Positions 25,544-34,716 of a stretch of 64,000 bases of DNA are shown here, piece by piece. The first letter of the stretch is position 1; every line of letters begins with the position of its first letter. The position numbers and the translations under genes are program-made. The notes beneath the pieces were generated by a model. It ran no database searches. It was not told where the DNA came from and worked only from the letters and a program-made list of their open reading frames with translations. This DNA is from Salinicola avicenniae (GTDB taxonomy: Bacteria; Pseudomonadota; Gammaproteobacteria; Pseudomonadales; Halomonadaceae): NCBI RefSeq assembly GCF_023736115.1, contig NZ_JAKQZC010000005.1, positions 186,001 through 250,000 of the forward strand, written 5' to 3'.

Positions 25544-26755
25544 CTAGGCTGCCAACCGACGACGCATGATCGTCAATAGCGCATGACAGGCCATCAGGCT
25601 GGCCTGATCCGTCTTGCCGGCCGGGCTCTTCTCTCGCGAATAGCGCCGGTTTTCCGGCGTCAGTGTCGCGAACCAGGCGCCATGACGGTGATCGACAAAC
25701 ACCTGCCAGCAGTAGTGGCCGAGACGGTCAAACCAGCGCCAATAGCGCGCCTCGCCGGTGAGATCGCCCAGCCAGGCAGCAACGGCCAATGCCTCGGCCT
25801 GAACCCAGTAGTGCTTATCCCGATCCAGCGGCAGGCGATTGAAATCCAAGCTACGCATCAGTCCGCCATGACGGGTATCCCAGGCGCTGTCGACCGTTTC
25901 GATGAACAAGCGTTGCGCGATCTCGCGCATCCAGGATTCCGCCCCCTCGAGACATGACAGTCGAATGAGTTGGTGCGCCCACTTGAGCTGATCGCCGATC
26001 TGGAACCCCCAGGGCCGAAAAGCATCCTCCGGCCGATCGCGGTGGAACGTGAAGTCGGGCTGCCAGTCAGCATCGTAATGCTCCCAGAGCCAGCCATCAT
26101 CAAGTAGCATCCGTTGCCGCCACAGCGAGCGTGCGACATCGCGAGCGCGCGTCAGGTAGCCAGAAACCTGTGTGGCCTCGTAGGCATCCAGCAGCGCCTC
26201 GACGACCTGCAGGTTGGCTCTCTGGCTGCGATAGTCTGTCAGTTGCCAATTCGGATCAGCCTCGTCCGCATAGCGCTGCCAGTGCGGCTCATAGAAGTGC
26301 GTCTCCAACAGGTGGTACACCCGCGTCAGCCCACGGCTCGCCTCCTGGGCACCCGCCCGCAGCAGTGCGGCGTAGGCAAGCAGAATGGCGGCCAGCCCCT
26401 CGCAGCGCGGCGTAGCATCGTCGGGGCGATGGTGATCCAGCGTCCAGGCATAGCTCTGACGCCGAGTCTGGTAGTGATACGTTTCGAGATAGCGCAGCCC
26501 GTGTCGCGCCCAGGCGAGATACTCGTTGTCTCCAGAGTAAGCGGCATGACGGGCGTAGATAGCGATATAGCCCGCGCTCGAGAGCAAATGGCGTCGCTCT
26601 CGGTTATAGCGCTGCCCGTCATCGGTCAAATAGTGGAAAAAACCGGCCTGTGGGTCGATGCAACGCGGATGGTAGAACGCCATGGTGGCAGCGATCTGAT
26701 GCTGAAGCTGAGCGGGTTCGGTGAACGGCATGGGCGCCCCCGGCGATAGCGGCAT
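25544..26755 (-). CDS. AGE-fold (N-acylglucosamine 2-epimerase-like) protein, possibly non-catalytic
   Basis: The 403-residue protein has the (alpha/alpha)6-barrel pattern of the AGE superfamily (mannose isomerase, YihS, cellobiose 2-epimerase). Recognisable landmarks are LSSAGYIAIYARHAAYSGDN, TDYRSQRANLQVVEALLDAY, RPWGFQIGDQLKWAHQL, HYWVQAEALAVAAWL and GKTDQASLMACHALL. Against my recollection of YihS, the three active-site histidines are replaced here by Gln183, Asp255 and Ser386, so the usual sugar isomerisation is doubtful. The start at 26755 has GAGG six bases upstream; an ATG at 26731 is an alternative. It lies alone between sulP and cydC and no partner gene suggests a substrate. Confidence 0.75.
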   Translation of the reverse strand: MPLSPGAPMPFTEPAQLQHQIAATMAFYHPRCIDPQAGFFHYLTDDGQRYNRERRHLLSSAGYIAIYARHAAYSGDNEYLAWARHGLRYLETYHYQTRRQSYAWTLDHHRPDDATPRCEGLAAILLAYAALLRAGAQEASRGLTRVYHLLETHFYEPHWQRYADEADPNWQLTDYRSQRANLQVVEALLDAYEATQVSGYLTRARDVARSLWRQRMLLDDGWLWEHYDADWQPDFTFHRDRPEDAFRPWGFQIGDQLKWAHQLIRLSCLEGAESWMREIAQRLFIETVDSAWDTRHGGLMRSLDFNRLPLDRDKHYWVQAEALAVAAWLGDLTGEARYWRWFDRLGHYCWQVFVDHRHGAWFATLTPENRRYSREKSPAGKTDQASLMACHALLTIMRRRLAA

Positions 26756-26932
26756 ATCTGCCCTCAGTCTGACCGGGACTTGCAGCGGGAGCCATACGCC
26801 TTACGTCGGCGCCCCGGCGGTGATTCCGCGGGTCTGCTCTCCCACCGGTGGCCCACGCGCCACGATCGGCGTCGTTCTCTGCCTTGTGCGTCTCGCCCGG
26901 CTCAGGTATTGGTCTGTCGGTCGAAACTTGCA

Positions 26933-28585
26933 CTATGGCATCAGCTGGTGATAGCGATCGCAGGGCGGCAACGCTGAGCGGTCGTGCGCCAACAGCAGCG
27001 CCGTCCGTTTGCCCAACCAGCGATCCAGCGTCACCTGAATTCGCGCGGCGGTCTCACCATCCAGACCGCTCAGCGGTTCGTCGAGAATGACCAGCGGCGA
27101 ATCCCGTAGGATCACGCGTGCGAGAGCGATACGCCGTGCCTGCCCGCCGGACACTTGGCGCCCTTGTTCGCCCACCCAGGTCTCGAGGCCCTGCGGCAAC
27201 CCTTCGGCCCACTCGCGCAGTTCGACCTGAGCCAGCACCTGCCACAGCGCCTCGTCGCTCGCCTCCGGTGAGCCCATGCGCAGATTGGCAGCGAGCGTGT
27301 CGTGGAATAGCTCGGTGCGCTGCGTCAGATAGCCGATCCTGGCGCGCAACGACTCCGGGTCGAGATCGGCCACGAGCCGGTCGTCGAATCGCACTTCGCC
27401 TTCATCCGGATCGAACGCTCTGACCGCCAGCTGCGCCAGCGTCGACTTGCCGCTACCGGAGGGACCAATGACCGCGACACGCTCACCCGGCGCGAGAGCC
27501 AGCGAATAATGCTGTAGTGCGACATGCGCCGCATGCCTGACGCCGATATCCCGGTAGCTGAGGCTAGGTGCCGCCCCGCCCGTTGTCAGCGACTCGCCGA
27601 CCAGCTTAGAGCCTAGCTCCGTCTGACGATTGAGCCGCACCGCGGCGCGCTGAGTCGCGCCTAGCTGCGTGAAGGCCGCCGGCAGCCCGCCGAGCCCTTC
27701 ACCCAGTGCCAGGGTGCCGAGTGCCAGCATGACCATGACCGGCCCGCTGACCGTACCCGCTTGATACGCCATGATCGCCAGCACCAGCACCGCCAACGCC
27801 GACGCCTGCACGATCAGCGTCACTAGCGCATTGCCGGCGGCGGCTCGCCGGCCCAGCGTCCGCTGATGCGCCAGCAGCGTCGCCTCTTCCTCGCGCCAGT
27901 GACGTCGGTGCTCGGCTAGAACCCGATACGCCGTCAGCTCAGGCAGTCCATCGACGTGCTCGATGGTACGCACACGCAACGCTTCCTGGCCGTCGACACG
28001 CTGTTGGGCGTGACGCCAGCCCCAGGCGGCGCAACCGAGCGTGATCAGACACCAAAGTGGCAGCATCAAGGCCAGTAGCGTCCCCGCCACAACCGGTAGA
28101 AACAGCGCCGCCAGACCGGCGAACGTGAGGATCCCGACAAGGGCCACCAACGGGGGGGCCAGTAGCCGCAGGTAGAGATTGTCCAGCGTATCGATATCCG
28201 CCGTGAGCCGGTTCAACCACTGCGAGGCGCGGGCTCGCGATAGCGTGCGCCCATCGAGCGCCACCAGCTGCCCGAAGGCACGGGTTCGCAAATCTGCCAG
28301 CAGGCGCAGCACCGTATCGTGGTTGTAGAGCCTTTCGAGATAGCGTGCGACCGTACGCGACACGGCAAACCCACGAATGCCGGCCCCCGGCGTGAAGACA
28401 TCGAGATACGCGGCCTGTGCCGCCAGCGCGGCAACAGCCGTCGCCGTGATAAACCACCCGGAGAGCGACAGCAACCCCAGCGCGCTGGCCAATGTCACCA
28501 GCATCAGCGCCGCGCCGAGCAGCAGACGACGACGGCGCTCGAGCATCACCTTCAACCAAGGCCGCAGTTCGAGAAGTGCCCGCAT
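26933..28585 (-). CDS. cydC: heterodimeric ABC exporter subunit CydC
   Basis: CydDC exports cysteine and glutathione to the periplasm (more recently also linked to heme handling) and is required to assemble cytochrome bd. The 550-residue protein has six N-terminal membrane helices and a C-terminal ATPase: Walker A GPSGSGKSTLAQ, signature VSGGQARRIALARV, Walker B LVILDEPLSGLDG and the switch His in LLAHDRS. The ATG at 28585 has AGGAG eight bases upstream. It is the last gene of the cydABDC operon, 26 bases after cydD. Confidence 0.95.
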   Translation of the reverse strand: MRALLELRPWLKVMLERRRRLLLGAALMLVTLASALGLLSLSGWFITATAVAALAAQAAYLDVFTPGAGIRGFAVSRTVARYLERLYNHDTVLRLLADLRTRAFGQLVALDGRTLSRARASQWLNRLTADIDTLDNLYLRLLAPPLVALVGILTFAGLAALFLPVVAGTLLALMLPLWCLITLGCAAWGWRHAQQRVDGQEALRVRTIEHVDGLPELTAYRVLAEHRRHWREEEATLLAHQRTLGRRAAAGNALVTLIVQASALAVLVLAIMAYQAGTVSGPVMVMLALGTLALGEGLGGLPAAFTQLGATQRAAVRLNRQTELGSKLVGESLTTGGAAPSLSYRDIGVRHAAHVALQHYSLALAPGERVAVIGPSGSGKSTLAQLAVRAFDPDEGEVRFDDRLVADLDPESLRARIGYLTQRTELFHDTLAANLRMGSPEASDEALWQVLAQVELREWAEGLPQGLETWVGEQGRQVSGGQARRIALARVILRDSPLVILDEPLSGLDGETAARIQVTLDRWLGKRTALLLAHDRSALPPCDRYHQLMP

Positions 28586-28614
28586 CAAACCTTCTCCTTT
28601 CTGGATCGGACCAT

Positions 28615-30330
28615 TCAGAGCACCTCCGCCCCTTGGGAAGCTCGCACCGCCGTGACAGCCACCAAATGCCCCTGCTCGATCGCGTAGAGACGCCCCGCCA
28701 TCCCCATGATCGCTGGATGGTGCGTCGCAACCAGTAGGGTTCGCCCCTCTGCCGCCAAACGCCTCAGACCTTCGATCACCAGCTGCTCCGTCTTCGGATC
28801 CAGCGCGGCGGTCGGCTCATCGAGCAGTACCAGGTGCGCCGGTGAAAGGAAGACACGTGCCAGTGCCAGCCGCTGCGCTTCCCCGCCCGACATGCCCACG
28901 CCACGCTCCCCGAGCGCCGTGTGAATGCCCGCCGGTGCGGCGGCCAGCCAGGCCCCGAGCCCGGCATGGCAGAGTGCCCGTTCGAGTTCGGCATCGCTCG
29001 CCGCCGGCGCCACGAGTCGCAGGTTTTCCGCCACGCTGCCTTGGATCAGCAATGGCCGCTGATCGAGCCAGGCGATCGCAGTATCGGCACCGACCTCGAC
29101 ACGGCCGGCTGAAGGCGCTGCAAAACCGGCGATCAGCTGCAGCAGACTCGACTTGCCACTGCCGGAAGGCCCGACCAGCGCGACGACCTCGCCGGGTGAG
29201 ACATGCAAAGCAACCGGCCCCAGCACCTGGCCACGACCTTCGTGTTCGAGCTCGATCGCTTCCAAGGCGATCTCTCCCGGCGCCAGCGAGTTTGTCGCCA
29301 CGGCAGAGGCCCGTTCATCACCACCCTCGACCGGCGTGCCATCGAGCAGCACCAGCAAACCTTCCGCGGCACCCAGCGCCGAGGCGCGGTCATGATAGTG
29401 CTGAGACAGAGCCCGCAGCGGCTGAAAGAATTCTGGCGCCAGCATCAGAATCAGCAGGCCGCTGAACAGCGTCAGCTCGTCGGCGGGTCCATAGTCGATG
29501 AATCCCAGTAGCCCGAAGCCAATATAGATCGCGACCACGGCCACCGACACTGCCGCGAAGAACTCGAGCACAGCGGAAGAGAGAAACGCCACCCGCAGGG
29601 TCTTCAAGCTACGCCGCCGGTAATCATCGGCCACGTCCGCCACCTCCGCCGTGCTGCGCGCTGCCAGTCCGAACAGCTGTAGCGTGGCGATTCCCCGGAC
29701 TCGATCGAGAAAGTGCCCCGACAGCCGAGTCACAGCCTGAAACTGCGCCTCGTTCAAGCGCTGAGCACCCATGCCGATCAGGGCCATGAAGAGCGGAATG
29801 AGGGGGGCTGCGATCAATAACCAGATACCCGCCAGCCAGTTCAGCCAAAGCACCACGACGAGATAGAGCATCGGGATGGCCGCCGCCAGCACCATCTGCG
29901 GGAGAAAGCGCGCGTAGTAGCCGTCCAGCGCCTCCACCTGATCGACCAGCTGGCTGGCCAGGCCGGCAGTGTGCCGCGACGCGAGCCGCACGGGCCCCAG
30001 TGCTGCCAGGCGGTCAAGCAGTGCGTGACGAACCTGTTGCCGCACGCGCAGGCCTGACTCGATACCGCAGCACTCCTGCCCCCACTGTGCCAGCGACCGA
30101 ACAACCAGCGCGACGCCGATGACCAGAAGTGCAACGACGACATCGCCCGGCGCCTCGTCGTGCGACACCAGCCGGTCGACGACCCAGGCCATGCCCCCCA
30201 TCTGAAACAGCGTCGCCATTGCCGCGAGCAGGCCGCAGGCGACGGCGGCACGGTGCCAACCTCTGACACCGGCCGCCTGCCGCTTCAGCCAGTCGCGGGA
30301 CGGATTGCCCGCACGCGTGGCTCGACTCAA
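28615..30330 (-). CDS. cydD: heterodimeric ABC exporter subunit CydD
   Basis: Partner of CydC in the thiol exporter needed for cytochrome bd maturation. Six membrane helices are followed by an ATPase with Walker A GPSGSGKSSLLQ, signature MSGGEAQRLALARVF, Walker B LVLLDEPTAALDP and HHP in the switch region. The start is taken as the TTG at 30330: it overlaps the cydB stop by two or so bases, has GAGGG seven bases upstream, and gives a 571-residue protein of normal length beginning MSRATRAGNPSRDWLKRQ. The frame open to 30468 lies inside cydB and is rejected. Confidence 0.93.
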   Translation of the reverse strand: MSRATRAGNPSRDWLKRQAAGVRGWHRAAVACGLLAAMATLFQMGGMAWVVDRLVSHDEAPGDVVVALLVIGVALVVRSLAQWGQECCGIESGLRVRQQVRHALLDRLAALGPVRLASRHTAGLASQLVDQVEALDGYYARFLPQMVLAAAIPMLYLVVVLWLNWLAGIWLLIAAPLIPLFMALIGMGAQRLNEAQFQAVTRLSGHFLDRVRGIATLQLFGLAARSTAEVADVADDYRRRSLKTLRVAFLSSAVLEFFAAVSVAVVAIYIGFGLLGFIDYGPADELTLFSGLLILMLAPEFFQPLRALSQHYHDRASALGAAEGLLVLLDGTPVEGGDERASAVATNSLAPGEIALEAIELEHEGRGQVLGPVALHVSPGEVVALVGPSGSGKSSLLQLIAGFAAPSAGRVEVGADTAIAWLDQRPLLIQGSVAENLRLVAPAASDAELERALCHAGLGAWLAAAPAGIHTALGERGVGMSGGEAQRLALARVFLSPAHLVLLDEPTAALDPKTEQLVIEGLRRLAAEGRTLLVATHHPAIMGMAGRLYAIEQGHLVAVTAVRASQGAEVL

Positions 30331-31328
30331 TGGTAGCCCTCGCCCACGCGCACCTTGCCGCGGAAGACCCAGTAGGTCCAGGCGGTATAGGTCAGGACGA
30401 TCGGCAGGACGAAGAGCACGCCGATCAGCAGGAAGAACTGCGACTCCGGCGCCGAGGCCGCATCCCACAGCGTATATTGCGGGGGAACGACATAGGGCCA
30501 GCGGCTGACGATCAGCCCCAGGTAAGTGAAGATGAACAAGCCGAGCGTCAACAGAAAGGCAGAACCCTCGCGGCCATGGCGGTTACCCAGGAAGATGCCA
30601 AGCGCGCAGAGCAGCGTGGCAAACGGCAGCACCCAGATCACTTGAAGGTTGTCGAACCAGCGCTCGTAGACGCCTTGATCGATCAGCGGGGTCCAAAGGC
30701 TGACAATGGCGAAAATCACCAGCACGCCGATCAACAGCTTCGGCACCAGACCGCGTGCCCACTCCCGCACGTGCCCTTCCGACTTGAGCACCAGCCAGGT
30801 TGCCCCCAGCAGCGAGTAGCCGATGACCATGCCGACGCCGGTCAGAACGCTGAACGGCGTCAACCAGTCGAACGCCCCGCCGGTGTAGACGCCGTCGGCC
30901 GTTTCGAAGCCCTGAATATAGGCCCCGACGACACAACCCTGGGCGAACGTCGCGACGAACGATCCCCCCGCGAAGGCCCAGTTCCAGAAGCTTTTGGAGC
31001 GATGGGACTTGAAGCGGAATTCGAAAGCGACGCCGCGGAAGATCAGCCCAGCCAGCAGCAGGAAGACACCGAGATAGAGCGCCGGTAGCAGAATGGTATA
31101 GACCAGAGGGAACGCCCCGATCAGACCGGCGCCGCCCAGTACCAGCCAGGTCTCGTTACCATCCCAGACCGGGGCGACAGAGTTCATCATCACATCGCGA
31201 GAATCCTCGTCGGGGGCGAACGGGAACAGAATACCCAGCCCCAGGTCGAAGCCGTCCATCAGTACGTACATGATGACGCCAACGGCGATGATGACCGCCC
31301 AGATTAACGAAAGATCGAACATTTCCAT
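30327..31328 (-). CDS. cydB: cytochrome bd-type quinol oxidase subunit II
   Basis: Subunit II of the bd oxidase stabilises the heme-bearing subunit I. The 333-residue product has the expected membrane helices and the conserved N-terminal landmarks VLMDGFDLGLGILFPF and VWDGNETWLVLGGAGLIGAF. It is short, as in the cyanide-insensitive (CioB) group. It starts four bases after the cydA stop and overlaps the cydD start. Respiratory use under low oxygen or inhibitors is known for the family. Confidence 0.95.
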   Translation of the reverse strand: MEMFDLSLIWAVIIAVGVIMYVLMDGFDLGLGILFPFAPDEDSRDVMMNSVAPVWDGNETWLVLGGAGLIGAFPLVYTILLPALYLGVFLLLAGLIFRGVAFEFRFKSHRSKSFWNWAFAGGSFVATFAQGCVVGAYIQGFETADGVYTGGAFDWLTPFSVLTGVGMVIGYSLLGATWLVLKSEGHVREWARGLVPKLLIGVLVIFAIVSLWTPLIDQGVYERWFDNLQVIWVLPFATLLCALGIFLGNRHGREGSAFLLTLGLFIFTYLGLIVSRWPYVVPPQYTLWDAASAPESQFFLLIGVLFVLPIVLTYTAWTYWVFRGKVRVGEGYH

Positions 31329-31331
31329 GGC

Positions 31332-32744
31332 TTAGCTCCGAGCCGAGTCAATGCCGCCATCGAACGGCACATGGGTGGCGGAAAACGGACGCGCCGGGCG
31401 ATCGGAATCCTCGATGCCCTGGTTCGCGTGGCTATCATCCAGTCCCTGCCGAATCACCTTGAACAGGTAGTAGACGCCGGCGTAGAAGATCACCGCGTAG
31501 ACCGCGATGTAACCGATCAATGTGGCTAGCACCATGCCGCCGGTCAGCGACGGCGTAACGGCATCGGCATAGTCCATTACCCCAAAGACAAGCCAAGGGG
31601 AACGACCGATCTCGGTGACGTACCAGCCGGCAAGCACCGCCAGGAACGGCGCCAGGCTCATGCCCTGCAACCCCCGCAGGAACCAGCGCGACGTGGCATA
31701 CCGCTCGCCGCGGCGCAGCGCCAGCCCGGCCACGGCAAAGAAGATCATCAGCAGCCCCATCGCGACCATGACGCGGAAGCTGTAGAACACCATCCAGACC
31801 GGCGGCTGCTCGTCCTCCGGCACCTGATCCAGCCCCGGCACCACACCGTCGGCATCATGGCGCAGGATCAGACTGGCGCCATTGGGAATGCCAATTTCCA
31901 TGCGATTGGCCTGCAAATCACGGTCGGGCAGTGCGAACAGCAGTAGCGGCACATTCGACTGGGTTTCCCAGTTACCTTCCATCGCAGCCACTTTAGCCGG
32001 CTGGTGCTCGAGCGTATTGAGACCATGTTCGTCACCGATCCACGCTTGCAGAGGGGTGAGAATCAGCAGCAACCAGAGGGTCATCGACAGCGCGCGCTTG
32101 TGTACCTCGACGTCGCGGTTGCGCAGCAGGAACCAGGCACTGACACCGCAGACCACGAAGCCACCCGTCAGAAAGGCCGCCATCGCCATATGCATGAAGC
32201 GATAGGGGAAGGACGGCGTGAACATGGCTTCCATCCAGGACGTCACGTGCATGACGCCCTCGCGAACTTCGAACCCCTGCGGCGTCTGCATCCAGCTGTT
32301 GCTGACCAGAATCCAGAAAGCGGAGACGAAGGTACCGACGGCCACCATGAGCGCCGCGAAGAAGTGCACCGACGGCGAGACCTTGTTGCGACCGAACAGC
32401 AGGACACCCAGGAAGCCGGCTTCAAGGAAGAAAGCCGTTACCACCTCGTAACTCAGCAGCGGACCAATGAGGTTGGCGGCAAACTGGACGAAATTGCTCC
32501 AGTTGGTCCCGAATTGAAACGCCATGACGATCCCGGACACGACGCCGATGCCGAAAACCACGGCAAATATCTTGGTCCAGAAGTAGCCCAGGCGATCCCA
32601 GACTGAATTGCCGGTGGCGACATAGAGGCCCTGGAGCACGGCGACATAGGATGCCAGGCCGATCGTGAAAACAGGGAATATCGCGTGGAAGGACACCACG
32701 AATGCAAACTGCAATCGTGATAGCAGGATTGGATCTAACGCCAT
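31332..32744 (-). CDS. cydA: cytochrome bd-type quinol oxidase subunit I (short Q-loop, CioA-like)
   Basis: Subunit I binds hemes b558, b595 and d and oxidises quinol. The ATG at 32744 is chosen over the longer frame because GAGGAG lies six bases upstream and the protein then begins MALDPILLSRLQFAFVVSFH, with the first heme-ligand His at residue 20. At 470 residues it belongs to the short Q-loop group. The conserved C-terminal region reads GWYVTEIGRSPW, then MDYADAVTPS, near the usual GRQPW motif. First gene of cydABDC. Confidence 0.95.
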   Translation of the reverse strand: MALDPILLSRLQFAFVVSFHAIFPVFTIGLASYVAVLQGLYVATGNSVWDRLGYFWTKIFAVVFGIGVVSGIVMAFQFGTNWSNFVQFAANLIGPLLSYEVVTAFFLEAGFLGVLLFGRNKVSPSVHFFAALMVAVGTFVSAFWILVSNSWMQTPQGFEVREGVMHVTSWMEAMFTPSFPYRFMHMAMAAFLTGGFVVCGVSAWFLLRNRDVEVHKRALSMTLWLLLILTPLQAWIGDEHGLNTLEHQPAKVAAMEGNWETQSNVPLLLFALPDRDLQANRMEIGIPNGASLILRHDADGVVPGLDQVPEDEQPPVWMVFYSFRVMVAMGLLMIFFAVAGLALRRGERYATSRWFLRGLQGMSLAPFLAVLAGWYVTEIGRSPWLVFGVMDYADAVTPSLTGGMVLATLIGYIAVYAVIFYAGVYYLFKVIRQGLDDSHANQGIEDSDRPARPFSATHVPFDGGIDSARS

Positions 32745-33434
32745 GGCTGACTCCTCGCAAGCGCGCCGGGATCCGTTCGTCGGCCTGAAGCCGACCGGAA
32801 ACCCCGACAGCGGTGGACATCGGATAACCGATCGAGAGGCCGGCATCGGCGCCTCGTCGGTCGGCCGAATCGTGTTATCCGGGTGTTAACCAATCGTGTC
32901 GATCAGTCAACAACGCCTATCTTATGGAGCGTTTCCGTCATTGCCGAAGTGCCGCGGTGTCGCACATCCTGTCGCACGTTTAAGTTCCCTTAAGTCCCCT
33001 GATACCACGACGCTCTCCGAACACTAGGCAATACTCGCGAAAGTCGCCAACTACGCGGGTTGCAGCGCTACCCGGCGCTTTATCCCGCCCCCCCTGTATC
33101 AGGCGACGCAAATTCATCTATGCGACAATCTGCCCGGTTCGCTTTTTGCCGTCGGAGAATGGCGCTGGCTAATAAGCCGACTGACGCAGCCTATCCCAAG
33201 GTCGCCTTTTCTGGTTCTCCCTCTCGAGTCCTTCTCCTCCAATCCTTCCCTTCTAGTCCTTACCCTCTAGTGGTCGCCTGCTGGGCTTTCGCGTAAGGTG
33301 ATTGGATACCGTCATCATTGCTAGCGTGCTACCGGCATCACTGGCGGCCGCGCCATGCCGTCGTTTATCGACCGCTCGTCGTTTATCGCGGTCGCCCCCA
33401 TGCTCATCGCCTCTGATACCGCCCGGAGATTGAC
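32745..33434. other. 690-base intergenic region between cydA and the efflux gene
   Basis: No gene is supported on either strand. The cydA promoter should lie at about 32870-32960; no convincing FNR/ANR site is visible. Noted structures are a tandem ten-mer (TAAGTTCCCT, TAAGTCCCCT at 32981-33000), a pyrimidine-rich tract at about 33207-33272, and a direct repeat before the efflux gene (separate entry). The region is longer than other gaps here and may be a decayed gene. Confidence 0.4.
33361..33388 (+). repeat. direct repeat upstream of the Bcr/CflA efflux gene
   Basis: TCGTTTATCG occurs at 33361-33370 and again at 33379-33388, an 18-base period, 47 bases before the efflux gene start. Position and spacing suggest an operator, but no regulator gene is adjacent. 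Confidence 0.35.
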
Positions 33435-34694
33435 TTGCCCCACCCCACCGGTTCGTCGCCGCGACAAGCCACCGACACCTCAGCCACGCCGCGCCAGCTA
33501 CCGCCATTGTGGATGCTGGTACTGGTTACGCTGGCCGGCACGCTGGCCATGCATATCTTCGTCCCCGCGTTACCGGCCGCCGCCCGCGATCTTGTCACCG
33601 ACAACGCCCGTATTCAGCTCACCATCAGCCTTTACATCTTGGGACTGGCGATCGGCCAACTCTTCTACGGGCCGCTGTCTGATGCCGTCGGGCGCCGACC
33701 AGCGCTGTTGCTGGGCCTGGGTATCTACACGGTGGCGGGCTTTGTCGCTTGGCGAGCGGCCAGCGTCGAAACGCTGCTTGTCGCCCGATTCTTTCAGGCG
33801 TTCGGCGGCTGCGCCGGTTTGGCGCTGGGCCGTGCCATGGTCAGGGACACCGCGCAGCCCGATCAGGCGGTGCAGCGTCTGGCGATACTCAATCTGATCG
33901 TCGCCATCGGGCCGGCGCTGGCGCCGCTGGTGGGAAGTCTGCTCAGCATGACGCTGGGCTGGCGGTCGATCATGCTGGTGCTTTGCACGCTGGGGGCGGC
34001 CAATTTGCTGTTCGTCTGGGGTCGACTACCGGAGACCGGCAACGCCACAGGGCGTGTCGACCTGACGATGCTACGCCGCGAGTATGCCACGCTGGTGCGC
34101 TCGCCGGCCTTTATCGGCTATGCCATCGGCGGCGGCTGCATGACTACCTCGATGTACGCCTTCATTGCCTCGGCGCCATTTATCTTCGTCGAGCAGTTGC
34201 ATCAGCCATCGAGCCATGTGGCTTTCTATATTTCCCTGCTGATCGTTAGCATCTCGATCGGCAACTTCATCACACACCGGGCCATTCATCGTGTCGGCTT
34301 GGTGCGTCTGATGTTCATAGCCAGTCAACTCAGCCTGGTTGCCGCGCTCGGCCTATTAACGTTCGTCCTCGCGGGCTGGGCATCGGTCCCGACGCTGGAG
34401 GGCGCCATGTTGCTGTTTACGCTGGGCCTGGGCATGACGGGCCCCTCGGCACTCACACTGGCGGTCGGCGTCAATCCGAAGGTCGTCGGATCCGCCGCGG
34501 GTCTCTACGGATTTACCCAGATGGGGATCGGAGCGCTGTGTACCGCCCTCGCCGGCCTGGGCGGCAATCCGGCACTGACATCGGCGATCGTTCTGGGCGT
34601 GGCGGCAGTGATTGGCCAGAGCGCGCTGCAGATCGCCGTGCGTTGCGACCCGCAACATCGAAGCCGATCCGGACAGGCGTCCGAAGCGGCGTGA
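33435..34694 (+). CDS. Bcr/CflA family multidrug efflux MFS transporter
   Basis: Inner-membrane proton-driven efflux protein of the Bcr/CflA subgroup (bicyclomycin, chloramphenicol, cysteine and related substrates; the actual one is unknown). The 419 residues hold about 12 membrane helices. The family motifs are MHIFVPALPAAARDL in helix 1 and QLFYGPLSDAVGRRPALLLG between helices 2 and 3, the MFS signature. A TTG start is used; GGAG at 33424-33427 is suitably placed and no ATG gives a full first helix. The Pro/Thr/Ser-rich N-terminus is dispensable in appearance. It is convergent with the Ca2+/Na+ exchanger gene, 22 bases away. Confidence 0.9.
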   Translation: MPHPTGSSPRQATDTSATPRQLPPLWMLVLVTLAGTLAMHIFVPALPAAARDLVTDNARIQLTISLYILGLAIGQLFYGPLSDAVGRRPALLLGLGIYTVAGFVAWRAASVETLLVARFFQAFGGCAGLALGRAMVRDTAQPDQAVQRLAILNLIVAIGPALAPLVGSLLSMTLGWRSIMLVLCTLGAANLLFVWGRLPETGNATGRVDLTMLRREYATLVRSPAFIGYAIGGGCMTTSMYAFIASAPFIFVEQLHQPSSHVAFYISLLIVSISIGNFITHRAIHRVGLVRLMFIASQLSLVAALGLLTFVLAGWASVPTLEGAMLLFTLGLGMTGPSALTLAVGVNPKVVGSAAGLYGFTQMGIGALCTALAGLGGNPALTSAIVLGVAAVIGQSALQIAVRCDPQHRSRSGQASEAA

Positions 34695-34716
34695 AGATCG
34701 TTGCGCTCGGTGCCTC

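Noticed and set aside
32870-32900. FNR/ANR box upstream of cydA
   Set aside because: The candidate near TCGATCAGTCAA does not fit the TTGAT-N4-ATCAA pattern.
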